In this document: positions 22,621-34,082 of the stretch, one piece after another
How positions within the stretch are numbered: position 1 is the first letter of the stretch
Layout of the letters: each line of letters begins with the position of its first letter
Assembly (NCBI RefSeq): GCF_007655135.1
Contig: NC_045129.1
Location: forward strand, 12,648,001-12,712,000
Reading direction: 5' to 3'
From: Punica granatum
Lineage: Eukaryota; Streptophyta; Magnoliopsida; Myrtales; Lythraceae
Length of the DNA stretch: 64,000 bases
Program-made: the position numbers and the translations under genes
The notes under the pieces: model-generated
Database searches by the model: none
Told to the model about the DNA's origin: nothing
The model's input: only the letters and a program-made list of their open reading frames with translations

Positions 22621-25227
22621 ATCCAAGGGAAAACTTCGCAGGGAGCATGCTCACGAAGGAAAACACTAGACCAATGAACAGAATCAGCGGCAACAACTGA
22701 AAAACCCAGCATGACAAAACCCTAGATTGGTTTGTTCCGATTGGAGCAATCAGCTCTCTCCCTTCTTCTTCAACTGCCACTGCCCTTGTCTGCATTTTCA
22801 AGAACCTTATATAACCTGAACCCACTACCTGAAATCACAATTCTGCATCAAATTAATGCAAAAAAATCTCTACTTTTTGTCATCTTATCCAAGAAGCAGA
22901 GCTGGTTAGGGCATATTTTCACGATGATTGTGATCATAGCCCCTATTTCATCGCACCAGAAATTGGTTCCATCAATGATCAAACCCATCGAAATCACCGA
23001 GTCCCTTCATCAATGAGAAATAAAATCCAATTTGCTCACAAATTCTCCCTTCGTTTCTTGAGTGAGTGGCTGCTTCTTCTTTCTACTGACAGTGAAATAG
23101 AGGTTTCGCATGAAACCTTTGCTCCATCAGTTATGTGTTCCGAATTGCTAAGTGGGAAGTTATTAAAGTACTTCTTTAATAATATAAACTTAGAAGTGTT
23201 ATGGTTTATTATTCTCGAACATGTTATGAACTTATAAGTATTGTGCTTCATTTTCCTCAAACATGTTACAAACTTACGTTAGTGTTGCCGCTTATTTTTC
23301 TCGAACAATTACTCGCATGGAAATTATAGTTTATATTTGAATATCTTTTGTTACCTTAGACTATTTTGTATAAATTAAATATTATAATAAGTCCGTAAAA
23401 ACTTTTTTGTGAAACATATTAACGGGTGGAAAACAAGTTCCAAGTGGGTGCCCATTACATTAATAAGAAGTGTTTAAGAATTTTTTTTTAAATATTAACG
23501 GATTTGGGAAGAATTTGAGATTAACTTTTCTAAAGGGGTATTCGATGGACATAACCGTCCTAAACGCTCTTCAATGTCATCCCTAGTGATGGCTCCCACT
23601 GGACAGCATTACACTGCTCTCTCTTGCTTTTCTCTTCTCTCACTTTAAATCAATGTTATTAAACTTGGATTGGCTGGGTATGAGGTCATGGGTCCAACCG
23701 GGGGTTCAATGGGTCAGACCACATGTTTATGTTATGATAAAATAAATATTTATAATATTAACAAGCACAATAATTTCAAAAAAATTAAAAAATAAAGAAA
23801 ATACTCAACAGGTAGAAAAGTAAGTAACTACATAACATATGTCATATATACATACTGTTAGATAGAAGTAACTATGGAACACGATAAGTTCAGTGGTGCT
23901 TCAGGAGCAAGAAATGTTGTATTCTCTTGGAGAGCCTCTCCACCAACATCATCTTCAATTGCATCACCAATATCAAGTTCTTTTATGTTCAACAAATCTG
24001 CTTGCCATGGGATAAAATCTCTCACAATCAAATAGAAACACGTCATACATTGTATCTAGTAAAAATAAAACAAGAGTATTGGGTATATCATCATTTTCAG
24101 TTTCTTGAATTATACACCCTTGCAAAGCCAGTCGAAATGTACTTAATTCCTCATTTGATATGAGTGGAGGTTAGTCCTCCAGTACCCGAGGAGAGTTGGA
24201 AGCAAATTTTTCGAACTCAATCGGGTCATAATTTCTACCTTTAAAGTAACTCCTGCAAAAAAAAGAATCTCTTGGACTCTTAAACATAGGCGATCATATA
24301 TTATCTTACTTTTGATATATTAAAAGAGATTATTTGAAAACAAATTTTTCGTTATATGACACACTATAGAAAAGGAAACATGCCGTAAAAGAATTTCGGT
24401 ACATATGAAGATTCGTAAAAATATAAATGGTTAGTATTAATAAGAGATTCGGTAATAATATAAAACTTATATTGATGTAAGGTCCAACAACGATCGTAAA
24501 CTTTCTCATAAAGGGAAGATAATTTATTTAATTAAGAAAGAAATTGATTACTTAATTTGGACCATCAAATATTGCCGCTAGATTGACATTTTCGGAATTC
24601 GCGAGGGAATTTTCTCTCGATTTCTAAGATTACCATACATGATTTTTTGGCTCATTTGATTTTCAGGAATACTTTGATCATGACAAATTTAGATACACTG
24701 AATATTATCTGATTAGTTTAGGGAAATATTCTGCTATATCGAGATGCGGAGAATATATAATAATAATTATTATATATAGATATATGAATGAAATAGTGAA
24801 GAAAATTTTCTTTTTAATGTTATTATAGAAAAGGTTCTCGAGCCTAATAAGAAATGGGGAGGACCGATGTTAATCCGCGCAAGGATCAAGAGCTTGGATC
24901 CCATGTGGCCCTCTCTCTCGCTCGGAGAGACCACAAGCTTGATAAATTCCAATTATGAATTATGTTAATTAGTGAAATTAAGAAAAATTGCCAGGTGGAG
25001 AAAATATAGGAAAACAAAGCACTCAGGCAGTGACACACTGACACGGACCGACCCATAAATGCGCCGATAAAGAGAAAATAAGTAGTAATTTTTATTATGT
25101 ATGCTGCAATTGCACATGTTCGTCAAATAAAAGGAAAATAGATATACGGGGCCTTAGTTCCAAGAATAAAAGTTTCATCCCTTAATGATCTGCTTAATCA
25201 CAATTGAGTAAATGGATGAACCTCCAA
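22621..25227. other. Mostly unassigned stretch, possible transposon scrap
   Basis: No host gene is recognised. From about 23650 the text CTTGGATTGGCTGGGTATGA ... CCAACCGGGGGTTCAATGGG has the style of common plant transposon ends ('loss of phase' of GGGTC/GACCC). On the minus strand 24046-23858 encodes LLNIKELDIGDAIEDDVGGEALQENTTFLAPEAP, which could be the acidic tail of a transposon protein, but I cannot place it. Around 24750-24785 there is an ATAATAATTATTATATATAG-type AT run. The remainder shows nothing. Confidence 0.4.
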
Positions 25228-27457
25228 ATCTAAGCTAAAAACCCTAACAAATAATAACAACAATTGAATATAAAGATGAACCTCGGAATCGATCTATCTA
25301 TAGCTAGAGACCCTAACGATCAATGAATATATGTATCGTAAACAGTCACTTGGGGTTGATGTGCAGCGTGGAGTTGGGTGAACGGTGGAGGAAGACTAGC
25401 ATTATTAGCATGCATCTGATTCTGAACAACATACCAATAAGGATTATCATTAGCTGCATACTGGAACAGACTAGGTGGCAGCATCTGATCATCGCTGGGC
25501 TTCGGGTCGTGCCTGCAGTACAGCAGCAGCGGTGGCTGGCACATAGAAAGAGTGGGTCGGCATCGGCTGGTGGAATATTAATCCACGGTGGTCATACTCG
25601 CCGAGTAGTGATGATCAAGGTTTTCAGAATCGCGATTCTATCTAGAATCGGTCGAGGGTCGTAGAATCGTGAATCGTAGAATCGTAATGTGAATCGTAAG
25701 ATTCTACCTGTAATTAAAAAAATAACATATATATATATATATGTATTATATTTTCTTGAAAAAAAAAACAATCCTTGATTCCTTATATTTAGACATGAAT
25801 CAGTAGATTCAATTTGCATACAAATTTTGACATGACACCTAATCTTCAGCATGATTAGTCTGATCATATACTAGGGAAAAACTCGAAGCTGAAATAAAAG
25901 GGAAAAACTCATGAAGCTGAAATAAAAGGGAAAAACTCGAAAATTTGCATGGCAGTGACTTTATCTCTGCAAATGCATGAAAAAAAAAAGGGAAAATACG
26001 CAGTTGCTGGCCTAGTAGAATGTTGAAGGAAAAAGGTTTTCATAAATGATGAAAAGGCTTCACTCTGCGGAAATTAGGATGATGCTGTACAGTAAGAAGA
26101 AGTAATACTTGACATCCGACAGTAGATAGAAATTTACACCACTGTTCAAGCTATAATTTGCTTCTGTTAAAAAGGACAAAAACTCAAAACCGAGAAATGA
26201 CGCAGCCATGGAAACAAGACAACGCTAAGCAGCTCAGCCAAGGTTTTCAGAATCAGTTCACTCAATTTAGTTCAGTTCATCGAATGAATCGAAGCAGAAG
26301 GCGATCGGATGTTCAAGTCACGCTACCTGGAGTCTGGATAGTGGACGCTCTCGGCTCGAAGCTTGGGCAGACTGCAGTGAGCAAGTAACTGACTGGAAGC
26401 TAGGGCAGATGACTGGAAGCAACTGACTGGAAGCTCGCAGAAATCAGAACTCGAAAAAATTCGGAAGTCGGATCTGCGAACTTGCAGAGTTTCATCGTCG
26501 GAATCGGAACAACCAAACAAGAGACACCGGTACGGGCATAACAAGAAGAATCTGAAGAAATGGGGCGAAAATTGAAACAGCTCGAAAGAAGGCCAGTGGA
26601 TTAGGGCATGGAGATTTCGAGGAGAAGGGAGGAGCGTCGGAGAAGAAAAGGAAAGGAGGGAGGGGGGAAGAGTCGGGCTCATGCCCAATGGGCTGGGATT
26701 TGGCCCGAGGACCCAAATCCGGCTTGGCCTCTGCCTGAGTGTGGGCCGAATCCGGAATCGCGGAATCGGCCCGATTCCGCGATTTAGCGATTCAAGGCCC
26801 GATTCAGGCCCGATTCAACAGTTTGCGATTCAGCCCATAGTATCGGAATCGCATGACCCCCTAGAATCGTAGAATCGTACGATTCTACGATTCGAATCAT
26901 GATTCTAAGAACCATGGTGATGATCCCTCCATTAATGGGTTTAGGGCGATGTTATTCGTCTGATCCTGCAGCAGCAGCAGGGTCTCTAATTTCTTCTCTT
27001 ATTTCTTGGCCTCAAGACTCTTCTTTGCACTCTCTAGCTTGTGCCCTAGAAGGGTTTTGAGCGATATCACCTCTTCTTCTTCCGACAAGCGAGCGATTAG
27101 ATCTTCGCAGGCCGACCTGCGGGCCTTCGCGAGCTACGTGCCAAGCTTCCTCCGCCGGTCCAGAAAGTACTCATCAAGACCCACGACAGCGCCCCTGATC
27201 TTCTTTGCACGGCGACAGCCAGTGTCCACCTCGTTCTTCTAGCGATCGATGATCCGGGCAACCTCGTCGGGGTTTGGGGGGCAGATTTTCGGCACATCAG
27301 GGCGGTCGTTGATCGTCGGAGTGCCGTAGATTATCACTCCGCACAGAATCGAGAATTCATTAACCTTCTTCAACAAGCTGCTCTTCCTCTTTTCGAATGT
27401 CACCCTCCTCGACTTCTCCTTCCCGATTAGCTTGAGCGCCAATCTCCCCCGACCCAT
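25228..27457 (-). pseudogene. Type I (M-gamma-like) MADS-box gene, broken, copy 1
   Basis: Type I MADS proteins are DNA-binding regulators, many acting in the female gametophyte and endosperm. The ATG is at 27457. MGRGRLALKLIGKEKSRRVTFEKRKSSLLKKVNEFSILCGV is a clear MADS domain, followed by IIYGTP ... NPDEVARIIDR, a shortened form of the M-gamma pattern. A TAG follows at once (27241-27243), then the same frame continues (AKKIRGAVVGLDEYFLDRRRKL, a TAG, then ACEDLIARLSEEEEVISLKTLL-HKLESAKKSLEAKK), so these are nonsense mutations in an old frame. A 1.3-kb non-autonomous hAT element is inserted at 25616. Beyond it, 25544-25323 encodes the C-terminal end (LPPSLFQYAANDNPYWYVVQNQMHANNASLPPPFTQLHA) in another frame. 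Copies 2 and 3 are at 31.5-32.8 and 33.4-34.1 kb. Confidence 0.85.
25616..26916. mobile_element. Non-autonomous hAT element, 1.3 kb
   Basis: It begins CAAGGTTTTCAGAATC and ends, on the other strand, CATGGTTTTCAGAATC-like (one base different in the body: ...CTAAGAACCATG). The 8-bp target GTGATGAT is duplicated perfectly at 25608-25615 and 26917-26924. The same ends and the GAATCG-rich subterminal arrays belong to the larger hAT at 43665-47773, so that family probably supplied the transposase. The inner part contains the GGGCCGAATC/CCCGATTC GC-rich right end also seen in the larger element, but no transposase gene. The site without insertion is preserved in the second MADS copy at 31870-31877. 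Confidence 0.95.
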
Positions 27458-27524
27458 TGTCTAAATTCAATCCCCTTTGGGAGGAATGGACTTGTTACCC
27501 ACATCTTTTATAATAGGACTCAAC

Positions 27525-28500
27525 GGCCCGTTTGGTTGGGCGGAATTAGAAAGCAGATCCAGCCCAATCCCGACAGAATGGTAAAGCCCGCGTTTGGTTA
27601 TTATTTTAGGCTCAGAATCGTTATTCCCAATCCAACACTATTCTGTGAAAATAACGATTTGCAAATATGGCTCCAACCTAAGTTGGCCATTGCTCGTCAG
27701 TTCGAACTGGGAATCTATGGTCAGATTACTGAAACACCCTCGTCCCTTTTCCAATTTTCTTTACAAAGTCGCTGCCATCTCAAACCATCAAAGCTGCACT
27801 GTCACCGTCTGCCCCCATCTTGACCACCAAAGCTCCATCGCCATGAGAGCTCGCGAGTCCATCGTGGAACGAGCTCGTTGTGAGGTTTCCGAGAACATGG
27901 CGACCCTCAAGGAGGCTCGACAACCTCTCGAAGCCTCTGAGATCATACCGAACTCTCCACATGAGGACCTTTGCCCATCGCCCTCCACCAGAAACCCTAG
28001 CTCGCGATACAACCCACGACGAGGCTCGTCGTGAGCCCTCGAGGTTCACGGTGAGGTAGTGGTAGGGAGCTCAAGCATGCTCGTCCTCAAGTGCCCGTTT
28101 CTCCAATGGCCTCGTCAGGGGCCGACAACCTCACGAAGGTCACTTCAATTACAAGGGCTTTCATGAGGTACTAATCCTCGGTCAACCTCGTCGTGGCTCG
28201 GGATTCATGGGGTCGAGGTTGCCTTGAGCTCATGGTGAATTAGCATGGTTTCCGATGCTTCCATTAGTATCGACCCGTGGATACTGTTCATCTTTTGAAC
28301 CGTATTTATTATTTTACATCAATTTTTTTAAAATGCAGGGGTATACATTCCAAATCAAAATGTAAAATTCGATTCTTAGTTTTGTTATTCTCTTCAACGG
28401 AATAAACAAATTTTTTTCAGGATTTCAATCCTACTCCCTTCAAATTCTTTTCTCTATCAATTCTAATCCCCTCCAATTCAAATCCAGAGAACCAAATGCC
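27525..28500. mobile_element. MITE-like element of about 975 bp
   Basis: The left end GGCCCGTTTGGTTGGG and the right end, read on the other strand, GGCATTTGGTTCTC, are similar over about 12 bases, with further ATTCC/GGAAT-rich subterminal sequence on both sides (TCTAATCCCCTCCAATTCAA). The GC-richer middle (about 27800-28270) has GAGGTT/CGAGG-type text but no recognisable protein, and its open frames on both strands look accidental. Target duplication is not clear, so class and exact ends are provisional. It lies just upstream of the first MADS copy. Confidence 0.5.
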
Positions 28501-30047
28501 ACGCAAATCCTAATTTGCCTGAGGTAGTAAGGAAATCCATCCAAGTTTGATGGAGAAGCAAATATCATGGGAATCTGCGGGGAGGAATCCTAATTATGCG
28601 GGATGGGAGGGGCCACTGAGGCTTTTTTTCTTTTTATAAAAGAAGCATGTTGGTTTTGCTTAGGATCCCCAAGGGGATGATTTTACCGATTGGCTGCAGC
28701 AGAGACGGTTAGAGTAAAACACCTTAAACCACAAACAATGAAGTTGATGTTGATGTATTGTGTATCTTAAAGTTATCTCTGGTAATATGTTTATTGAAAT
28801 GATTTTTTTCTTGATATTTACGTTGATCAAAGGTGGTTATGAACATGAGGGGTCCCCCCCCCCAAAAAAAAAAAAAAGATGTTCACGAGCTGAACATCGT
28901 CTTGTCTTTAGGCATCAAAGCCAGGGCTTGTAAATCAACCCATATGTAGATCCAGTTTTAGCTGGCTGCACCTGTGTCGAAATGCACAGGAGCACTAAAA
29001 ATTGGATGAGGTGAGGTGGTGATTTTGTATTTCTCAATTAGTTACCAATATTGTCTTTCGATTAAAATTGTTTACAGAAAATTGGTTTAAAGCCTCAAGT
29101 CACTTGCAAGAGGATGCAAGAGGAAGTCATCTAGTATGAGGATACACTCCTCTAAGCCAAGATCTAGCTGATTTCAGCAACATTTGGCCGAATCTGGGTA
29201 TGTCGGCCCAGGTGCCGGCTTCAACGGGTCGGATTCAGACAAATCCGACAAGATCTTGGCAAGATCAGGCCCAAGTCTAGACTTGATCGAGCCGAGAGAC
29301 ATGGCGGTCTTGCCATTATCCAATCTTTCTCGGCTTGATCGAGCCGAGAGAAATTAGATATGATAGAAAGGGGATGGTGGAGCGTGACCGCGTGTTCTTG
29401 CATATTATGTGTGTGTACATATAAGGAAGTGAGCCAATGATAATTTTTCTTGCCAGCTAATTAATTATGCTCATTTTAGGAAATAATATCATAGAGAGTA
29501 TCTTAACCTACACACGCATAGTTTATATTATTTCCTAAAATTGACGTACATATATATATATATATCACATTTTATACAACCCTTTCATACACTAATTTCC
29601 TTAAATATTTTCAAGATGTTTTTATTTTTATTTTAGGTTGATTCAAGATGTTTTTTTTTCTCGTCGTTATCAATGGCCGTTATTGTTTTTTGAAGGATTT
29701 TTTAATCGTACATTAACTTCAAATGCTAACACCGTTAGTTATTATCTCAATTGTGATAAAAATTTGAAGAATTGCCTTGCATATAATACTAGTTTCATGA
29801 AGTGAAATTACAACTTACGGAGAAATATAATTTATCACAATATGTCCAACGTACATGTTGATTTGCAGAAACTACAAAAAATTTATTCCTCTTGAACTTG
29901 CACGATCTTTACCTTTGCTCTTTTATTTCTTTTCATCTTTGTTTTAATCATGTTGAGAACTATCAACCATATAATTTCATAGCATAAGTCACGAAATTTT
30001 CCTTAGATTTGCACGTTTCTGTTCTTTATTTCTATTCCTTGATGATT
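28501..30047. other. Non-coding stretch, no gene recognised
   Basis: It holds a poly-C/poly-A tract at 28855-28877. From about 29160 to 29350 GC-richer text includes a repeated phrase, CTTGATCGAGCCGAGAGA (about 29282 and 29336). A perfect-looking hairpin pairs TTAGGAAATAATAT (about 29477) with ATATTATTTCCTAA (about 29525). An (AT)n run is at about 29549-29567. None of this points to a gene. Confidence 0.5.
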
Positions 30048-30065
30048 AAATTATATGCATTCATC

Positions 30066-30218
30066 AAAGAGAGTATAGTATAGTGGGGAACGCCTTTGCT
30101 TGGTGACCAAGAGGTTCTTGGTTCAATACTCAGGTGAAACTACCCGTGTCCCGTTATTAGATATTTAGGATTTCTATTTCATTGTACTAGGTTCATGGGT
30201 CTCCCTTGTAATCGGAAA
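30066..30218 (+). mobile_element. SINE (tRNA-derived), 153 bp
   Basis: An A-box-like TAGTATAGTGGGGAACGC and a B-box-like GGTTCTTGGTTCAATACTC are spaced as in pol III promoters. The body continues through the CCTTTGCTTGGTGACCAAGA and GTACTAGGTTCATGGGTCTC phrases known from the plant Au-like SINE group and ends in an A-rich tail. An 18-bp perfect target duplication, AAATTATATGCATTCATC, flanks it at 30048-30065 and 30219-30236. The length is typical for this group. The strong duplication suggests a fairly recent insertion. Confidence 0.9.
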
Positions 30219-30411
30219 AAATTATATGCATTCATCGACAAATTCTTAAATGGTCAAAATGTTAATATTCCTTGGTGAGATAACTATGATGATAAATCAT
30301 TTTTCTTTTCTAAAAGCAGAAACTAAAAATTTTCATTTATATAATTTGAGCCTGTCTGTTTGAATACTATTGGATTTGTCCGTGTCCATAATCTCAAGAG
30401 TCAATCGGTAA

Positions 30412-31425
30412 TTTGGTCCCTCGCTTTCACAGGTTACGTAAATGAGATTTCTGACTTATTTTTTGCATCAATTTGGTCCTTGAATTTTTCGGTTTGCATC
30501 AATTTGATCCCCTACTTTTCCAATTTACATCAAATAGGTCCTTCTTACATCAATTTCATCGTCCACTGAATGAAATTACATTAGTTATATCCTCTACTGA
30601 ATGAAATTACATCCTCAACGGAAGGAAGTTACATCAATTACATCATCCACTAAATAGGGTGGGTCCTTTATGCCGCAATATAAATCAAGCAGGTCTTTTG
30701 TGGTACATCAATTAGGTCCTTCTGTCAAAATTCATCTGACAGTGTTAACTAAGAAGTATGTTACACCGTTTAGATCCTTACTTTTTTTTATTATCATTTT
30801 TTCTTTTTATAACAGAAATATAAAGAAAAAAACAGTGGGGGACGATGTGGGCTCCCTTGTCGGGGGAGGTCAACGGAGGGTTTAGTACCCAACGGGCACG
30901 TTGTCAGCGAGGGAGACCCCACTGAAGCTCTCTCTTATGTTCCCTCTGTTTTTCCTCTATTTCAAAAAATATAAGGAACAAGGGTGAACTCCAACAGGGG
31001 CTCCCTTCAAATTTTTTTTTTGTTTTCTAAAAGATGACAAAACGACGTCATTTTAAGTGGTGGACTCAATATGACGTCATTTTAACCTTTTTAAAATGAC
31101 AAAACGACATCATTTTGGGTCCATCCCTAAAAATGACGCCATTTTGGCGTCTTTTTAAAGCCCCCATTTTTCGTTTTCTCTTAATTTTTCTTCTATTAGA
31201 CAGGAAGGAAAATTTTTTTAAAAAAACAAAGTAATGACCTAACGATGTAATATGCTCTACAATTAACGTCATATTTGATACCATGATGACGGAAAGACCT
31301 AATTGATGTACCAATAACTTAATTGACGTAATTTCTTTTAGTGGAGGGTGTAATTGATGGAATTTCCTTCCACAGAAGATGCAATTGATGTACAACGACC
31401 AATCGATGCAAATCGAATGATGTCA
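30412..31425. mobile_element. Foldback/Mutator-like element with long inverted arms
   Basis: The left arm (about 30500-30790) and the reverse complement of the right arm (about 31415-31225) share ordered blocks: TTTGCATC, TTACATCAATTACA, CATCCACTAAA, GGTACATCAATTAGGTC and GTTACACCGTTTAGATC/TTACATCGTTAGGTC. The loop holds GGAGGTCAACGGAGGG and several AAAATGACGTCATTTT-type repeats (about 31030-31150). No transposase is present. The outer ends and target duplication were not resolved, so the limits are approximate. Arms this long are typical of Mutator-like MITEs or foldback elements. Confidence 0.6.
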
Positions 31426-31450
31426 TTAATTTCTTGGTTAGTTTCTCTAT

Positions 31451-31480
31451 CCGATTAGCTCGAGCAGCAATCTCCCCCGA
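31451..31480 (-). pseudogene. MADS-box N-terminal scrap
   Basis: On the minus strand the text reads GGGGGAGATTGCTGCTCGAG, matching codons near the start of the first MADS copy (MGRGRLALKLIG at 27457). It stops abruptly and is joined directly to sequence matching the downstream flank of copy 1 (ATCTAAGCTAAAAACCCTAA, at about 25228 and 31481). This is what a head-to-tail tandem copy leaves after deletion of everything between. Confidence 0.55.
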
Positions 31481-32803
31481 ATCTAAGCTAAAAACCCTAA
31501 CAAATAATCACAACAATTGAATGTAAACGGATGAACCTCTAAATCGATCTATCTATAGCTAGATACCCTAACTATTAATGGATATATGTACTGTAGACTG
31601 TCACTTGGGTTGATGTGCAGCGTGGAATTAATTGAATGGTGGAGGAGGAAGACTAGCATTATTAACATGCATATGATTCTGAACAACATACGAATAAGGA
31701 TGATCATCATTAACTGCATACTAGAACAGAGTAGGCGGCAGAATCTGATCATCACTGGGCCATGGTTTGTGCCTGTAATACAGTCCGGCAGTAGTGGCCA
31801 GCACATATAAAGAGTGGGTTGGCATCGGCTAGTGGAATATTAATCCATGGTGTTCAAACTCGCCGAGTAGTGATGATCCCACCATTAATGGGTTTGGGGC
31901 GATGTTGTTCATCTAATCCTATAGCAGCAGTAGTAGCAACAGCAGCATTGTTGTTAGAATCGTAATTCGAATCGTAGAATCTTACGATTCTACGATTCAA
32001 GGGGTAGTTAGCGATTTCAATTCCATGGCATGAATCGGGAAGGTAGAATCGTGGCTGAATCGCGATTCAAATCACATAATCGTAGAATCAGACCAAAGTC
32101 GTATGTCACATCTCTCTCCCTCCTCATCTTTCTCATTGTGCGACAGTATTGCTCATTGGTACTCTTATTTTATGAAAAGTTTGAAACTTGTCTCCTGGTT
32201 GTAAGTGATAGGGACCTGAAAAGTTTCTGGAACTGTTTCGAATTGGATTCCGATCAATTCCTGATTGTCATCTGGTTTGAGATGATTTAGGCTGAAATTT
32301 TTTCCAATTTTAGAGAAAGATGATTCCAAGAAGGGACAGACTAACAAAAAGTTAGGAAGGAAAAGCAGCTTCGCCTACAAGACCAATGACCACGGTATTA
32401 TATCAATTTTCATTAGAGGTTGTTATAGTGGGAGCGCTCTCTTGTAAAGACTAAACCATCTAATTTTGACGAATGAAGTGGGAAGCATCAAAATTTATCA
32501 TTTGATGTTTACTTCTACTATTTCTGATATGACATTTGGTGTATATATATATATATGTTTTTTTTTAATTATAGGTAGAATCTTACGATTCACGATTTTA
32601 CGACCCTTAACCGATCCTAAATAGAATCGCAATTCTGACAACCTTGGCAGCAGGGCCGCTAATTCCTTCTCTGATTAAGCCTCTTCTTTGCACTCTCTAG
32701 CCTTTGCCTTAGAAGGGTTTTGAGTGATATCACCTCCTCTTCCTCCGACAAGCGGGCGATTAGATCTTCGCAGGCCAACCTGTAGGCCTTTGCGAGCTTC
32801 GAG
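31481..32803 (-). pseudogene. Type I MADS-box gene, 5'-truncated, copy 2
   Basis: This copy matches the 3' part of copy 1: downstream flank, C-terminal region (about 31806-31590, frames shifted; the CAAATGGTTT-type text has many changes) and, after an hAT insertion, the middle of the coding region at 32803-32647 (LRVYKLACEDLIARLSEEEEVISLKTLLRQRLESAKKRLNQRR-like). It breaks off at about 32803, so the MADS domain itself is missing. At 31870-31877 it retains a single GTGATGAT, the empty form of the hAT site occupied in copy 1. It cannot encode a functional protein. Confidence 0.75.
31946..32646. mobile_element. Non-autonomous hAT element, about 700 bp
   Basis: This belongs to the same family as 25616-26916 and 43665-47773, in the opposite orientation. 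The left end CATTGTTGTTAGAATCGTAA matches the family's right end, and the right end, on the other strand, reads CAAGGTTGTCAGAATTGCG. GAATCG-rich arrays lie inside both ends. It is inserted in a CAG-rich (glutamine/leucine) tract of MADS copy 2, so the 8-bp target duplication is blurred (ACAGCAG before, GCAGCAG after). The interior is unrelated to transposase sequence. It is more diverged at the ends than the other two copies and is probably older. Confidence 0.8.
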
Positions 32804-33023
32804 GGAGGATAATACAGCACTAAGGTACGATAATTGCTCCTGCCATTATTGAACTTCTATGTTCTGTTACTGTAAAGACTTCCGATTTCTTTAATGGTTT
32901 TCTTTTAATTACTCTGTTTGCTATTATTAATCAAACTAAAGTTATTTAGCTCGACACTCTTCCTCCATTGTTCTTTAATCGGTTATATCTTCGTTTTCTC
33001 ACCTTTTGGAAACAGCAAAGGTG

Positions 33024-33372
33024 TTAATGCCTTGTTTAGGGTAAATGGGTATTGTTGTCTTCGTGTTTGTTTCTTGGAAAACTTGAGGACATGGATGTGG
33101 ATATTATCAACTTGTCGGATGGGAGAAACAACCATGAGTTGTAGTGAAGCTTGTAGTTCGAACTTCGATACTCTTTTGGCCACTGTCTTTCGTTTCCTTA
33201 TTATAATGCTATTGGATTTCGAAAGTATAGGAGAACATTCATGCTGGGTTACTGTCATTTACTCTGTTCTTTCTTAGACGGAATTTCGCATGTTACTGTT
33301 CGTGCATATCACTGTCTCACTTTAATGTTATTCTTACATATATGTATACATAAGATAATCTATTTGAAGATG
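33024..33372 (+). repeat. Direct repeat upstream of MADS copy 3 (left copy)
   Basis: This is about 350 bp of probable 5' flank or 5' untranslated region of the third MADS copy. It is repeated at 34543-34897 with only a few differences, including a deletion of 3-10 bp in the TATATGTATACATAAG area. Both copies run up to GAAGATGGGACRCGGGA, the start codon and first codons of a MADS protein. The pair therefore marks two tandem MADS genes, the second cut off just after its start. Confidence 0.8.
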
Positions 33373-34082
33373 GGACACGGGAAATTGGTGCTCAAATTCC
33401 TCACCAAGGACAGCTTACGCAGGACAACCTTCGAGAAACGGAAGAAGGGGCTGATGAAGAAGTTAGAGGAGTTTTCAATCCTTTGTGGAGTCGATCCCGA
33501 GAGGGTCAAGCAAGTTATCGATCAGTACTTCAGCGAGGGTGTCGATCGGTGCAAAAAGCATGCCAAGGACCTCCGTGAATATTTCATGAGTCGAAAGTGG
33601 AAAGCAGACAAATAGCTAGCCAAGGTCCGGTCTGTCAACTGGGTTGCCAAGTACCCAAGCTCGGAGGATTTGCTCAATGGCCTCTCACAAGATCAGCTTC
33701 AAACGGGGCTGTCCGGGCTGAGGATGAAACTGGAGGTATGAAAAAGCGACACTTAGCAGCCAAGGAGAGCGCTGTGATGAATACATCGGGGATGGTCCCG
33801 ATGCAGATGGATGACTTCAAGTACGACAATTCAGTCCATATGCATATGGATGATTACATGCCGTTGGACGGGATAAAGCCTCCTCTGGAGTTCCAACAGC
33901 TGGCGATCCCTTACTTGCCTCCATTAATGGACCCAAACATGATGATTAATAATTCGATGATGTGGTCCAAAGTCGGGGACTCTTCGGCCAACACCAGCAA
34001 TAGCAACAGCATCCTTGCAAATCATCACAATGAGAACAACTACTACTACAACTACTCACTCACTCACCGTCCCGGCTCATAA
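33370..34082 (+). pseudogene. Type I (M-gamma-like) MADS-box gene, broken, copy 3
   Basis: ATG 33370 begins MGHGKLVLKFLTKDSLRRTTFEKRKKGLMKKLEEFSILCGV, a good MADS domain with the RKxTFxKRKxGLMKK DNA-contact helix. About 20 residues normally following LCGV (the beta-sheet and pre-helix part) are missing, and DPERVKQVIDQYF follows directly. A TAG at 33613-33615 interrupts the frame, which otherwise continues (AKVRSVNWVAKYPSSEDLLNGLSQDQLQTGLSGLRMKLE). A frameshift near 33740 leads to the C-terminal part MKKRHLAAKESA ... MHMDDYMPLDGIKPPLEFQQLAIPYLPPLMDPNMMINNSMMW ... NNYYYNYSLTHRPGS, ending at 34082. The Met/Asp-rich tail is typical of the subfamily. Opposite strand to copies 1 and 2. Confidence 0.85.

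Noticed and set aside
26323..26716. Open frames of 74-121 codons on the minus strand
   Set aside because: They fall inside the non-autonomous hAT element and correspond to its non-coding GC-rich right part, which is also present in the full-length element outside the transposase gene.
27594..28049. Overlapping frames of 70-146 codons on both strands
   Set aside because: They lie in the GC-richer middle of a MITE-like element, show no domain and no sign of codon constraint.
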